The translations under genes were made by a program, and so were the position numbers. A DNA stretch of 64,000 nt, taken from the NCBI RefSeq assembly GCF_900103585.1, contig NZ_FNHV01000009.1, positions 62,001 to 126,000 of the forward strand, read 5' to 3'. Of this stretch, positions 42,183 through 51,107 are shown in pieces. The stretch's first letter is position 1. Every line of letters starts with the position of its first letter. Below the pieces are notes generated by a model. It made no database searches. It was not told where the DNA came from and was given only the letters and a program-made list of their open reading frames with translations. The stretch is from Streptomyces sp. cf386 (lineage in GTDB: Bacteria > Actinomycetota > Actinomycetes > Streptomycetales > Streptomycetaceae).

Positions 42183-43400
42183 CTACGCGCGTCCGGCCGA
42201 CGCCGTGTCGGACAAACCCGCCCGACAGGCTTCGGCATTGTCAGCACACCGCACCGACTCGTACGCGCCAACCCCGATCTCGGCGAAGTTCGCGATGCTG
42301 TCCGTGCCCGGCTCGAAATAGCCGCCGTGCCCCTTCGCCTCCCGCGCCGACAGCACCCGCGCCCCGAACACCGCAGACACCGGGTCCTCCCCGTGTCCCA
42401 GACCGCCGACCTCGAGATACGGCACGTCCTGGACCCAGTCGTCCGCGTCCCGCATCGCCCACACCTGCGCGGACGTGCGCAACTGAGAGGCGTTCTCGAC
42501 CCGCATGCCGGGGCTTCCGGCCACCGCTATGTCGGCCACCCGCGCCGGCAGCGAGCGCGCGGCCACGCCGCACAGCACCGAGCCGTAGCTGTGGCAGAAC
42601 AGGGAGACGGGCGAGGCGCCGGGCAGCCCCCGCACCAGCGCGTTCAGACGTACGGCCCCGGACGCGGCCCGCATCGCCGTCGCCGAGTCGATGCCGAGGC
42701 CGTCCGGCGCGGTGTAGTCGGCCCAGGCGATCACGGCCGTACGCGTCGAAGGGCTCGCCGTGCGCTCGGCCGCGTACAGGGACTCCGCCATGCCGACGGG
42801 GGCCGAGTACTTGCGGCTGGTGCGCTGGAAGGTCAGCAGGTTGGTGTCGACGCCGGGGACCACGACCGAGATCCGCTCGGCCTTCGTCAGATCGCCGAAC
42901 ACCTCCGCGGCCCGCCCGGAACCCTCCGGGTCGAAGGCGAGGATGTGCCGGTCCGCCTGCATCATCGCCTCGAAGCGATGCATACGGCGGCCCGCCTCGC
43001 GCTGTCCGTCGGGCGTGAGCCCGCTGTCGTGCATGCGTTTGCGCTCGACCTTGCGCGCCTCGTCCAGCGCGATGCGGTTGGCGCGGTAGCGCAGCTCGAC
43101 GGGGGCGCCGTTCATGTTGCCGACCGCGAGCGGGTAGCGGACGGCGAGGGTGCCGCGCTGCTGGCCGGTGAGCGAGGCGAAGAAACGGGCGAGCCGGGCG
43201 GGGGAGGAGTCCGCGGCCGGCAGCCGGTGTCCGGCGATGCTGCCGTGCTCCCAGGCGCTGAGCGAGGCCTGGAGCGGCGGGGTGCTCCGGTGGTTGCGCA
43301 GGGCGGTCCAGCCGGTGGTCGCCAGCATCACGAACACCACGGCCAGCGCGAGCAGTGCGCGCCAGACGTTCAGTTGCGGGGACGTGTCGAAGGAAGTCAC
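42183..43400 (-). CDS. Alpha/beta hydrolase of DUF1023 type, membrane-anchored
   Basis: 405 residues. One N-terminal hydrophobic segment (ALLALAVVFVMLATTGWTAL) suggests an anchor or signal. The alpha/beta hydrolase core has the nucleophile elbow VSLFCHSYGSVLCGVAARSL, preceded by AVIAWADYTAPDGLG. The late His lies in AKGHGGYFEPGTDSI. This is the pattern I know from DUF1023 proteins in actinobacteria, whose substrate is not known. Cys pair in its last 25 residues (VRCADNAEACRAG) could be a disulfide, fitting an outside location. Confidence 0.87.
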   Translation of the reverse strand: MTSFDTSPQLNVWRALLALAVVFVMLATTGWTALRNHRSTPPLQASLSAWEHGSIAGHRLPAADSSPARLARFFASLTGQQRGTLAVRYPLAVGNMNGAPVELRYRANRIALDEARKVERKRMHDSGLTPDGQREAGRRMHRFEAMMQADRHILAFDPEGSGRAAEVFGDLTKAERISVVVPGVDTNLLTFQRTSRKYSAPVGMAESLYAAERTASPSTRTAVIAWADYTAPDGLGIDSATAMRAASGAVRLNALVRGLPGASPVSLFCHSYGSVLCGVAARSLPARVADIAVAGSPGMRVENASQLRTSAQVWAMRDADDWVQDVPYLEVGGLGHGEDPVSAVFGARVLSAREAKGHGGYFEPGTDSIANFAEIGVGAYESVRCADNAEACRAGLSDTASAGRA

Positions 43401-43493
43401 TGGGAGGACACACTAGGAGAACGACAGGGTCTCGCGTTAACCAAGTGACAGGTATCACGTTTCGATCACGGCGGTGCGAACGCGCCCATGACC

Positions 43494-44120
43494 TCAGCGT
43501 GTTCGCCAGCTCTCGCTGAGTGCGGGGCCCACCTGTTCGAGATGCGAGACGGTCAGTGCCCGCATGGCGTCGAGGCTGAAGTCCTCGCCCGCGCTCCACT
43601 GACGCTCCGTCAGTCGCATCACCCCGCCGAACACGGCCACCGCCAGCCGGGGCCGCGGATCGGCGTCGACGTCGACGCCCTCGCGCTCGGCGAGGATGTG
43701 CGCGATCGCCTCCTCGATCTCCACCGAGTGCCGCAGATGGGCGGCGAGCAGGACCGGCGTCGACTCGATGACCTGGTACATCCGCAGATACAGCCCGATC
43801 GGTACGACGGCCTCGACCACCTCGTTGAGCGTGTCCCAGCCCTCCAACACGGCCTGTCGCAGCGCCTCCATCGGAGGCTCGTGCGACGGGCGCTCGCGCA
43901 CCGCCTCCAGGAAGTGCGCGACCGTGATCCCCTGCACCGCGAGGGCGGCCTCCTCCTTGCCGGCGAAGTAGCGGAAGAAGGTGCGCTGTGACACGTCGAC
44001 GGCCTCGGCGATGTCGTCGACGGTGGTGTTCTCGTAGCCCTGGGTGGTGAACAGCTCCAGCGCGGTGCGCAGCAGTGCGTCCCGAGTGCGCTGCTTCTTG
44101 CGTTCGCGCAGTGTTTCCAT
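43494..44120 (-). CDS. TetR-family transcriptional regulator (drug-efflux type)
   Basis: 208 residues. The HTH reads RDALLRTALELFTTQGYENT, TVDDIAEAVDVSQRTFFRYF, then AGKEEAALAVQG. The C-terminal ligand domain is helical. It is divergent from an EmrB/QacA-type MFS pump with a palindromic operator covering both -35 boxes. Its promoter (complement) is TTGACA-N18-TAACTG with 6 nt to the ATG, so the mRNA is predicted leaderless. Likely a repressor released by a drug or metabolite exported by the pump. Confidence 0.93.
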   Translation of the reverse strand: METLRERKKQRTRDALLRTALELFTTQGYENTTVDDIAEAVDVSQRTFFRYFAGKEEAALAVQGITVAHFLEAVRERPSHEPPMEALRQAVLEGWDTLNEVVEAVVPIGLYLRMYQVIESTPVLLAAHLRHSVEIEEAIAHILAEREGVDVDADPRPRLAVAVFGGVMRLTERQWSAGEDFSLDAMRALTVSHLEQVGPALSESWRTR

Positions 44121-44126
44121 GGGTGT

Positions 44127-44179
44127 CAGTTACCGACTTGTGAATTGGTTTGTCAATTGTCAGTGGCTGTCATTAGCCT
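44127..44179. promoter_or_regulatory. Divergent TetR/MFS promoters sharing -35 bases and one operator
   Basis: Rightward: TTGTCA (44150-44155), 18-bp spacer, TAGCCT (44174-44179), 7 nt to the ATG at 44187. Leftward: TTGACA (44156-44151), 18-bp spacer, TAACTG (44132-44127), 6 nt to the ATG at 44120. The two -35 boxes share five bases. The inverted repeat AATTG-N6-CAATT (44143-44158) covers both. A single bound repressor would block both genes. Confidence 0.7.
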
Positions 44180-44186
44180 CGAACGC

Positions 44187-45806
44187 ATGACTAGTCAGAC
44201 CACCATCGAAACGACGGGGTCGGGGGGCAAGGCACCAGCAGCTCCGTCGGACGCGGCGCCGGCCAAGGGGCTGCGCGGGCACCCTTGGTTCACCCTGATC
44301 ACCGTCGCAGTGGGGGTCATGATGGTGGCCCTCGACGGCACCATCGTGGCCATTGCCAACCCGGCCATCCAGAAGGACCTCGGCGCCACCTTCGCCGAGG
44401 TGCAGTGGATCACCAACGGCTACTTCCTCGCCCTCGCGGTCTCCCTGATCACCGCCGGCAAGCTCGGCGACCGGTTCGGGCACCGCCAGACCTTCCTGAT
44501 CGGCGTGGTCGGCTTCGCCGCCGCCTCCGGTGCGATCGGGCTGTCCAGCAGCATCGGCGCGGTCGTTGTCTTCCGTGTCTTCCAGGGCCTGTTCGGCGCG
44601 CTGCTGATGCCGGCCGCGCTCGGCCTGCTGCGGGCCACCTTCCCGGCCGAGAAGCTCAACATGGCCATCGGCATCTGGGGCATGGTCATCGGCGCGTCCA
44701 CCGCGGGCGGTCCGATCCTCGGCGGTGTCCTCGTCGAGCACGTCAACTGGCAGTCGGTGTTCTTCATCAACGTGCCGGTCGGCATCCTCGCCGTCGTCCT
44801 CGGCGTCCTGATCCTGCTCGACCACCGCGCGGAGAACGCCCCGCGCTCCTTCGACGTCCTGGGCATCGGCCTCCTCTCGGCCGCGATGTTCTGCCTCGTC
44901 TGGGCCCTGATCAAGGCCCCGGAGTGGGGCTGGGGCTCCGGCCAGACGTGGCTGTTCATAGCCGGGTCGGTGCTGGGCTTCGTGCTCTTCGCCTTCTGGG
45001 AGACGAAGGTGAAGGAGCCGCTGATCCCGCTGGCGCTGTTCCGCTCGGTCCCGCTGTCGGCGGGCGTCGTCCTGATGGTCCTGATGGCCATCGCGTTCAT
45101 GGGCGGCCTGTTCTTCGTGACGTTCTACCTCCAGAACGTCCATGGCATGAGCCCGATCGACGCGGGTCTGCACCTCCTGCCCCTGACCGGCATGATGATC
45201 GTCGGCTCCCCGCTCGCGGGCGCGATGATCACCAAGCTGGGCCCGCGGATCCCGCTGGCGGGCGGTATGGCGGCCACCGCGATCGCCATGTACGGCATGT
45301 CCACGCTGGAGACGGACACCGGCAGCGGCATCATGTCGCTCTGGTTCGCCCTGCTCGGCCTCGGCCTCGCGCCGGTCATGGTCGGCGCCACGGAGGTCAT
45401 CGTCGGTAACGCGCCCATGGAGCTGTCCGGCGTGGCCGGCGGTCTCCAGCAGGCCGCGATGCAGATCGGCGGCAGCCTCGGTACGGCCGTCCTGGGCGCC
45501 GTGATGGCCTCCAAGGTCGACAGCGACCTCGCCGGCAACTGGACCTCCGCGGGGCTTCCGCCGCTGACGGCGGCCCAAGAGGCGCAGGCCTCCGAGGCGG
45601 TCCAGGTGGGCGTGGCCCCCTTGGCTCCGGGCACCCCGGACGCCATCGCCGCGAAGATCACGGACGTCGCGCACGACACGTTCATCTCGGGCATGAGCCT
45701 GGCGTCGCTGGTCGCGGCGGGGGTGGCGGTCGTGGCGGTGTTCGTGGCCTTCCTCACGAAGCGGGGGGAGAACGCGGAGGCGGGAGCGGGCGCGGCGCAC
45801 ATCTAG
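44187..45806 (+). CDS. MFS drug-efflux transporter (DHA2, EmrB/QacA, 14 TM)
   Basis: 539 residues from the ATG at 44187. About 14 hydrophobic helices. DHA2 signature pieces: VGVMMVALDGTIVAIANPAI (motif D1), GKLGDRFGHRQTFLIGVVGF (motif A) and WGMVIGASTAGGPILGGVLV (antiporter motif C), then NWQSVFFINVPVGILAVVL. Cytoplasmic N-terminal tail of about 40 residues. It exports drugs or secondary metabolites with proton influx. Repressed, by context, by the divergent TetR protein. The substrate is unknown. Confidence 0.95.
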   Translation: MTSQTTIETTGSGGKAPAAPSDAAPAKGLRGHPWFTLITVAVGVMMVALDGTIVAIANPAIQKDLGATFAEVQWITNGYFLALAVSLITAGKLGDRFGHRQTFLIGVVGFAAASGAIGLSSSIGAVVVFRVFQGLFGALLMPAALGLLRATFPAEKLNMAIGIWGMVIGASTAGGPILGGVLVEHVNWQSVFFINVPVGILAVVLGVLILLDHRAENAPRSFDVLGIGLLSAAMFCLVWALIKAPEWGWGSGQTWLFIAGSVLGFVLFAFWETKVKEPLIPLALFRSVPLSAGVVLMVLMAIAFMGGLFFVTFYLQNVHGMSPIDAGLHLLPLTGMMIVGSPLAGAMITKLGPRIPLAGGMAATAIAMYGMSTLETDTGSGIMSLWFALLGLGLAPVMVGATEVIVGNAPMELSGVAGGLQQAAMQIGGSLGTAVLGAVMASKVDSDLAGNWTSAGLPPLTAAQEAQASEAVQVGVAPLAPGTPDAIAAKITDVAHDTFISGMSLASLVAAGVAVVAVFVAFLTKRGENAEAGAGAAHI

Positions 45807-45889
45807 CCCGCGGATGGCCTGCGGCTGGCTGGGTCGGTGCGGCTGCGCCGTAGGGGCCCAGACCGGCTGCGGACTGCGGGGCGTGGGGT

Positions 45890-45926
45890 GGCTGGTCGCG
45901 CAGTTCCCCGCGCCCCTAGGGGCGTT
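45890..45926. repeat. Dispersed repeat (GGCTGGTCGCGCAGTTCCCCGCGCC type), copy 2
   Basis: GGCTGGTCGCGCAGTTCCCC followed by GCGCCCCTAGGGGCG, in the 240-bp gap between the MFS and ion-channel genes. The same motif occurs at 39424 (inverted), 54613, 57598 and, in a related inverted form, at 57696 and 60298. Nothing else was seen in this gap. Confidence 0.8.
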
Positions 45927-46046
45927 GCAGCTGCCGTAGCTGCGGGCATTCGTGCCGCTGGGGCGGCGCCCGTCCCAAAGAAGGCGGCACCCCGCCAGCG
46001 CGGGTGAGCGACTCACCCCCGCCCAGGCCCAACGCCCGGTACCCCT

Positions 46047-46808
46047 CTAACGCACCTTCTCCTCGCCCACCTGCCCCGGCACCGCCGCCCCCGACAGCGA
46101 AGCGACCTCGGCCCGCAGCGCCCGGACCTCCTCCGTCAGTACTCGTATCGCCTCCGTCTGGCGGCGTTCCTCCACGTCGTCCATCTCGAAGCGCGCTATG
46201 AACCAGGCGGCGATGTTCGCGGTCACCACACCCAGCAGCGCGATCCCCGACAGCATCAGCCCCACCGCGAGCATCCGCCCCACGCCCGTGGTCGGCGCAT
46301 GATCGCCGTAGCCAACCGTCGTCATCGTCGTGAACGACCACCACACCGCGTCACCCAGCGTCTTGATGTTCCCGTTCGGCGAGTCCCGCTCGACGGACAG
46401 CACCGCCAGCGACCCGAACATCAACAGCCCGACCACCGACCCGGCGACATACGTGGTGAGCCGCACCTGCGACGCCATCCGGGCACGCTGCCCGACGAGC
46501 AGCAGCGTGGACACGAGCCGCAGCAGCCGTAGCGGCTGGACCAGCGGCAGCACCACCGCGCACAGGTCGAGCCAGTGACCGCGTACGAACTCCACGCGCC
46601 GCTCGGCGAGGGCGAGCCGGACGACGTAGTCCAGCGCGAACGCGCCCCACACCACCCACTCCACGGCGAGGCACGCGGACACCACCTCACGGCTCGCGTC
46701 CGGGTCGACGATCGGCACGGCATAGGCCACGGCGAACCCCAGAGCCATGCCGAACAGCGGCCGCTGGGTATGCCGTTCCCAACGGACTTGTGCGGGAGCT
46801 TCCTTCAT
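46047..46808 (-). CDS. Voltage-gated-like potassium channel
   Basis: 253 residues from the ATG at 46808. The pore helix and selectivity filter read WSFTTMTTVGYGDHAPTT (TVGYGD), flanked by two long hydrophobic helices. Four more segments precede them, and the fourth (LRLLRLVSTLLLVGQRARMA) has regularly spaced arginines like a voltage sensor. A C-terminal coiled coil (EERRQTEAIRVLTEEVRALR) probably tetramerises the channel, much like KvLm/KcsA-type assembly. The -10 box TACGAT (complement of 46815-46820) lies 6 nt before the ATG, predicting a leaderless mRNA. Confidence 0.93.
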   Translation of the reverse strand: MKEAPAQVRWERHTQRPLFGMALGFAVAYAVPIVDPDASREVVSACLAVEWVVWGAFALDYVVRLALAERRVEFVRGHWLDLCAVVLPLVQPLRLLRLVSTLLLVGQRARMASQVRLTTYVAGSVVGLLMFGSLAVLSVERDSPNGNIKTLGDAVWWSFTTMTTVGYGDHAPTTGVGRMLAVGLMLSGIALLGVVTANIAAWFIARFEMDDVEERRQTEAIRVLTEEVRALRAEVASLSGAAVPGQVGEEKVR

Positions 46809-46898
46809 GGGCGCATCGTAGGAAATGTGAAGGGGCGGTGTATCCCGCAGGTCACCCACGGGCACACCACCCCATCGAGCCGTTGACGCCGGCCGAAC

Positions 46899-49646
46899 CT
46901 ACGCGTCGCCGCCCGCGGCGCCCGGGTCCGCCGCCGAAACGTCCAGCAGCTGGTAGCGGTCGATCGCCTGCTTCAGCGCCGACCGGTCCACCTTCCCCTC
47001 CTTCGCCAGCTCCGTCAGCACCGCCACCACGATCGACTGCGCGTCGATGTGGAAGAAGCGGCGAGCCGCCCCGCGGGTGTCGGCGAAGCCGAAACCGTCC
47101 GCGCCCAGCGACTGGTACGTCCCCGGCACCCAGCGGGCGATCTGGTCCGGCACCGACCGCATCCAGTCGGAGACGGCCACGAACGGCCCCTCGGCGCCGC
47201 TCAGTTTGCGCGTCACCCACGGCACGCGCTGCTCCTCCTCGGGATGCAGCAGGTTGTGCCGCTCGCACTCGACGGCCTCGCGCCGCAGCTCGTTCCAGGA
47301 GGTCGCCGACCAGACGCCGGCCTTGACGTTCCACTCCTCGGCGAGGATCCTCTGCGCCTCGACCGCCCAGGGGACCGCCACACCGGACGCGATGATCTGC
47401 GCCGGGATGGACCCCGCCGTGCCCTCACCGAGGCGGTGGACGCCCTTGAGGATGCCCTCGACGTCGACGTCCTCCGGCTCGGCCGGGTGCTGGATGGGCT
47501 CGTTGTAGACGGTGAGGTAGTAGAAGACGTCCTCGCCGTGCGGGTGTTCGGCCGAACCGCCGTACATCCGGCGCAGACCGTCCTGCACGATGTGCGCGAT
47601 CTCGTACGAGTACGCCGGGTCGTAGGCGACACAGCCCGGGTTCGTCGAGGCGAGCAGCTGCGAGTGGCCGTCCGCGTGCTGGAGGCCCTCACCGGTCAGC
47701 GTCGTCCGGCCGGCGGTCGCGCCCAGCACGAAACCGCGCGCCAGCTGGTCCGCCATCTGCCAGAACTGGTCGCCGGTGCGCTGGAACCCGAACATCGAGT
47801 AGAAGACGTAGACGGGGATCAGCGGCTCGCCGTGGGTGGCGTACGCCGAACCCGCCGCGATCAGCGAGGCCGTACAGCCCGCCTCAGAGATGCCGTCGTG
47901 CAGCATCTGGCCCTGCGGCGACTCCTTGTAGGCGAGCAGCAGATCGCGGTCGACCGCCTCGTACTGCTGGCCGAGCGGGTTGTAGATCTTCGCGCTCGGG
48001 AAGAACGAGTCCATGCCGAACGTGCGGTACTCGTCCGGCGCGATCAGGACGAACCGCCTGCCGATCTCCTTGTCCCGCATGAGGTCCTTGAGGAGGCGGA
48101 CAAAGGCCATGGTCGTCGCGATCGACTGGTGGCCCGAGCCCTTCTTCACGGACGCATACGTCTTGTCGTCCGGCAGCGCCAGCGGCTTGGAGCGCACGAC
48201 ACGCGTCGGGACGTAACCGCCGAGCCCCTTGCGGCGGTCGTGCATGTACTGGAGCTCCTCGGACTTCCGCCCGGGGTGGTAGTACGGCGGGAGCCCGCTG
48301 TCCAGGTCCTTGTCGGCGATCGGCAGGTGCAGCCGGTCGCGGAAGCGCTTGAGGTCGTCGACCGTCAGCTTCTTCATCTGGTGCGTGGCGTTGCGGCCCT
48401 CGAAGTTGGGGCCGAGCGTCCAGCCCTTGATCGTCTTGGCGAGGATCACCGTCGGCTGGCCCTTGTGGGCGCGGGCGGCCGAGTAGGCGGCGTAGATCTT
48501 GCGGTGGTCGTGACCGCCGCGGCCCAGGTGCAGGATCTGGTCGTCGGTCATGCCCTCGACCATGGCGCGCAGCCGCTGGTCGTCGCCGAAGAAGTGGTCG
48601 CGGATGTAGGCGCCGGTCTCGGTGGCGTACGTCTGGAACTGGCCGTCCGGCGTGGTGTTCATCCGGTTGACCAGGATGCCGTCGCGGTCCTGCGCGAGCA
48701 GCGGGTCCCAGGTGCGGTCCCAGATCAGCTTGATGACGTTCCAGCCGGCGCCCCGGAAGATCGACTCCAGCTCCTGGATGACCTTGCCGTTGCCGCGCAC
48801 CGGGCCGTCCAGGCGCTGAAGGTTGCAGTTCACGACGAAGGTGAGGTTGTCCAGGCCCTCGCGCGCGGCGATGGACAGCTGCCCGAGCGACTCCGGCTCG
48901 TCCATCTCGCCGTCGCCCAGGAACGCCCACACATGCGACTTGGAGGTGTCCGCGATACCGCGCGCCTCCATGTAGCGGTTCATCCGCGCCTGGTAGATCG
49001 CGCCGATCGGGCCGAGGCCCATCGACACGGTCGGGAACTCCCAGAAGTCCGGCATCAGCCGCGGGTGCGGGTAGCTGGACAGCCCGTACGGCGCCTTCGA
49101 CTTCTCCTGCCGGAAGGCGTCGAGGTTCTCCTCGTTCAGCCGGTCCAGCAGGTACGCGCGCGCGTAGATGCCCGGGGAGGCGTGGCCCTGGAAGAAGACC
49201 TGGTCGCCGCCGTCGCCCTCGTCCTTGCCGCGGAAGAAGTGGTTGAAGCCCACGTCGTAGAGTGAGGCGGAGGAGGCGAACGTGGCGATGTGGCCGCCGA
49301 CGCCGATACCCGGGCGCTGCGCCCTCGACACCATGACCGCGGCGTTCCACCGGGTCGCGTTGAGGATCTTGCGCTCGATCTCCTCGTTGCCCGGGAAGAA
49401 GGGCTCGCTCTTGGTGGGGATCGTGTTGACGTAGTCCGTGCTGCGCATCTCGGGCACGGCCACACGCTTCTCGCGGGCCCGCTCGATCAGCCGAAGCATC
49501 AGGTAGCGGGCCCGCTCCCGGCCGCGCTCGTCCACGGCGGCGTCGAGGGAGTCGAGCCACTCCTGGGTTTCCTCGGGATCGAAGTCAGGAACCTGACTCG
49601 GAAGGCCGCCAATGATGATCGGGTTGCGATCGGATCCGGAAGCCAC
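46899..49646 (-). CDS. aceE: Pyruvate dehydrogenase E1 component, homodimeric type
   Basis: 915 residues, the normal AceE length. The thiamine-diphosphate site is GDGEMDEPESLGQLSIAARE followed by NLTFVVNCNLQRLDGPVRGN. Other AceE blocks are YVNTIPTKSEPFFPGNEEIE, FFRGKDEGDGGDQVFFQGHA, HPRLMPDFWEFPTVSMGLGP and LTGEGLQHADGHSQLLASTN. It decarboxylates pyruvate and passes the acetyl group to E2 lipoamide. No E2 or E3 gene is adjacent, which is usual in Streptomyces. The 363-bp upstream gap holds its regulatory region and that of the divergent DUF3052 gene. Confidence 0.97.
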   Translation of the reverse strand: MASGSDRNPIIIGGLPSQVPDFDPEETQEWLDSLDAAVDERGRERARYLMLRLIERAREKRVAVPEMRSTDYVNTIPTKSEPFFPGNEEIERKILNATRWNAAVMVSRAQRPGIGVGGHIATFASSASLYDVGFNHFFRGKDEGDGGDQVFFQGHASPGIYARAYLLDRLNEENLDAFRQEKSKAPYGLSSYPHPRLMPDFWEFPTVSMGLGPIGAIYQARMNRYMEARGIADTSKSHVWAFLGDGEMDEPESLGQLSIAAREGLDNLTFVVNCNLQRLDGPVRGNGKVIQELESIFRGAGWNVIKLIWDRTWDPLLAQDRDGILVNRMNTTPDGQFQTYATETGAYIRDHFFGDDQRLRAMVEGMTDDQILHLGRGGHDHRKIYAAYSAARAHKGQPTVILAKTIKGWTLGPNFEGRNATHQMKKLTVDDLKRFRDRLHLPIADKDLDSGLPPYYHPGRKSEELQYMHDRRKGLGGYVPTRVVRSKPLALPDDKTYASVKKGSGHQSIATTMAFVRLLKDLMRDKEIGRRFVLIAPDEYRTFGMDSFFPSAKIYNPLGQQYEAVDRDLLLAYKESPQGQMLHDGISEAGCTASLIAAGSAYATHGEPLIPVYVFYSMFGFQRTGDQFWQMADQLARGFVLGATAGRTTLTGEGLQHADGHSQLLASTNPGCVAYDPAYSYEIAHIVQDGLRRMYGGSAEHPHGEDVFYYLTVYNEPIQHPAEPEDVDVEGILKGVHRLGEGTAGSIPAQIIASGVAVPWAVEAQRILAEEWNVKAGVWSATSWNELRREAVECERHNLLHPEEEQRVPWVTRKLSGAEGPFVAVSDWMRSVPDQIARWVPGTYQSLGADGFGFADTRGAARRFFHIDAQSIVVAVLTELAKEGKVDRSALKQAIDRYQLLDVSAADPGAAGGDA

Positions 49647-50009
49647 GCTGTTCCTTACCTGTCAGAGGGCTGTGTTTCTGGGGATTCTCAGTGCCTGCAC
49701 CGCTCCCCATCGTGTACCTAGGGGGGCCAAACGTCATCTCTACTGTGGGGTAACAGGGGGCTTTGCAAACGGCTGACTGCCCACGCATGGTTCCCAAACG
49801 CACAAAGGGGGCAGATTGGTGTGGTGTGCGTCACCTTGAGACGATGATGGTGTGCCTGAAGTTGCGGTGACACGTTCCGGAACGTCACCGTTTCGGCGGT
49901 CTGAACGGCCGGGTACTTGCGCGATCCGTCCCGCCCGTGTGGACTACGGCCAATGCTTCGCGCACGCGCGTGGCTGAGTTATTCCCAAGACATGATCAGG
50001 AGGCAACCC
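49647..50009. promoter_or_regulatory. Divergent regulatory region between aceE and the DUF3052 gene
   Basis: 363 bp without a gene. Comparatively AT-richer patches occur next to aceE. The best structure is a long imperfect palindrome at 49865-49890 (CGGTGA..CGTTCC/GGAACG..TCACCG) containing the perfect 14-bp ACGTTCCGGAACGT (49872-49885). I could not fix a convincing -35/-10 pair for either gene. Confidence 0.45.
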
Positions 50010-50447
50010 GTGAGCGCGACCGCGGACCACGCGGAGGAGCGGACGAGCCCTGCCGTCAGGCTGGGGTTCCAGCCCGAGCAGGTGGTCCAGGAGATCGGCT
50101 ACGACGACGACGTAGACCAGGAACTCCGCCAGTCCATCGAGGAAGTCGTCGGCAGCGAGCTCGTGGACGAGGACTACGACGACGTTGCCGATGCCGTGGT
50201 GCTGTGGTTCCGCGACGAGGACGGCGACCTGACGGATGCGCTGGTGGACGCCACCACGTACATCGAAGAGGGTGGCTCGATCCTGCTTCTCACGCCGAAG
50301 ACCGGCCGTGACGGCTACGTGGAGCCCAGCGACATCTCGGAAGCCGCGACCACGGCGGGTCTGTCGGCGTCCAAGAGTGTCAGCGTCGGCAAGGACTGGA
50401 GCGGCAGCCGGCTGGTGACGCCCAAGGCAGCCAAGTCCAAGAAGTAA
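50010..50447 (+). CDS. DUF3052 family protein
   Basis: 145 residues from the GTG at 50010, with AGGAGG (49998-50003) 6 nt upstream; the in-frame codons before it overlap that site. The sequence AVRLGFQPEQVVQEIGYDDD, EVVGSELVDEDYDDVADAVV and LWFRDEDGDLTDALVDATTY is the DUF3052 pattern known from actinobacteria. It is acidic and soluble, ending in a Lys-rich tail. The function is unknown. It is divergent from aceE and closed by the hairpin at 50459-50488. Confidence 0.92.
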   Translation: MSATADHAEERTSPAVRLGFQPEQVVQEIGYDDDVDQELRQSIEEVVGSELVDEDYDDVADAVVLWFRDEDGDLTDALVDATTYIEEGGSILLLTPKTGRDGYVEPSDISEAATTAGLSASKSVSVGKDWSGSRLVTPKAAKSKK

Positions 50448-50458
50448 CCGGTGACGGT

Positions 50459-50488
50459 GCCGGGCCGGGCCGACAAGCCCGGCCCGGC
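50459..50488 (+). terminator. Hairpin terminator after the DUF3052 gene
   Basis: A perfect 12-bp stem GCCGGGCCGGGC/GCCCGGCCCGGC with loop CGACAA begins 11 bp after the stop. No U-tract. Confidence 0.8.
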
Positions 50489-50565
50489 CTCCTGCACGGG
50501 CCGCGGTGGTCGCTGCATAGGGTGGGTTGCACCCGAACAGCCCCCACCGAAGGGACATCCACGCG

Positions 50566-51024
50566 ATGGCGATCCAGGTCGGCGACAAGGCCCCCGACTT
50601 CGAGCTCAAGGACAACCACGGTGCGACCGTGAAGCTCTCCGACTTCCGTGGTTCCAAGAACGTCGTCCTGCTCTTCTACCCCTTCGCCTTCACCGGTGTG
50701 TGCACGGGCGAGCTGTGCGAGGTGCGCGACAACCTGCCGCAGTTCGCCGACCGCGACACGCAGGTGCTGGCCGTCTCCAACGACTCCATCCACACCCTGC
50801 GCGTCTTCGCCGAGCAGGAGGGCCTGGAGTACCCGCTGCTCAGCGACTTCTGGCCGCACGGCGAGGTCAGCCGCGCCTACGGCGTCTTCGCCGAGGACAA
50901 GGGCTGCGCGGTGCGCGGCACCTTCGTCATCGACAAGGAGGGCGTCGTGCGGTGGACGGTCGAGAACGCGCTCCCGGACGCCCGTGACCTCAGTGAGTAC
51001 GTCAAGGCACTCGACGCCCTCTGA
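50566..51024 (+). CDS. Peroxiredoxin (AhpE-like)
   Basis: 152 residues from the ATG at 50566. Thioredoxin fold: VGDKAPDFELKDNHGATVKL, LLFYPFAFTGVCTGELCEVR, where the first Cys (TGVC, about residue 46) is the peroxidatic one and a second follows five residues later (ELC). A third Cys is in DKGCAVRGTFVID. The PxxxTxxC motif is PFAFTGVC, as in mycobacterial AhpE. It reduces hydroperoxides and peroxynitrite, recycled by thiols. It is a single gene upstream of the terD pair. Confidence 0.94.
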   Translation: MAIQVGDKAPDFELKDNHGATVKLSDFRGSKNVVLLFYPFAFTGVCTGELCEVRDNLPQFADRDTQVLAVSNDSIHTLRVFAEQEGLEYPLLSDFWPHGEVSRAYGVFAEDKGCAVRGTFVIDKEGVVRWTVENALPDARDLSEYVKALDAL

Positions 51025-51079
51025 TCCCGGCCTGATCCCGACACCCTGTGATTCTTCGGTATCAAGGCCTGCGACCTAC

Positions 51080-51107
51080 GGGAACCCGTCACTAGGATCG
51101 AGTCGTT
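51080..51107 (+). promoter_or_regulatory. Candidate ECF-type promoter before terD 1
   Basis: GGGAAC (51080-51085) and CGTT (51104-51107) are separated by 18 nt, similar to stress-type ECF sigma-factor sites (GGAAC/T-N18-19-GTT). A HrdB-like alternative is TAGGAT at 51093-51098. A GGCGGGG-CT-CCCCGCC inverted repeat (51127-51142) follows in the leader. All inferred. Confidence 0.35.

Noticed and set aside
47049..49265. 738-aa plus-strand frame opposite aceE
   Set aside because: It is an exact shadow of aceE codon structure, rich in Val/Arg/Asp/Leu, with no conserved motif.
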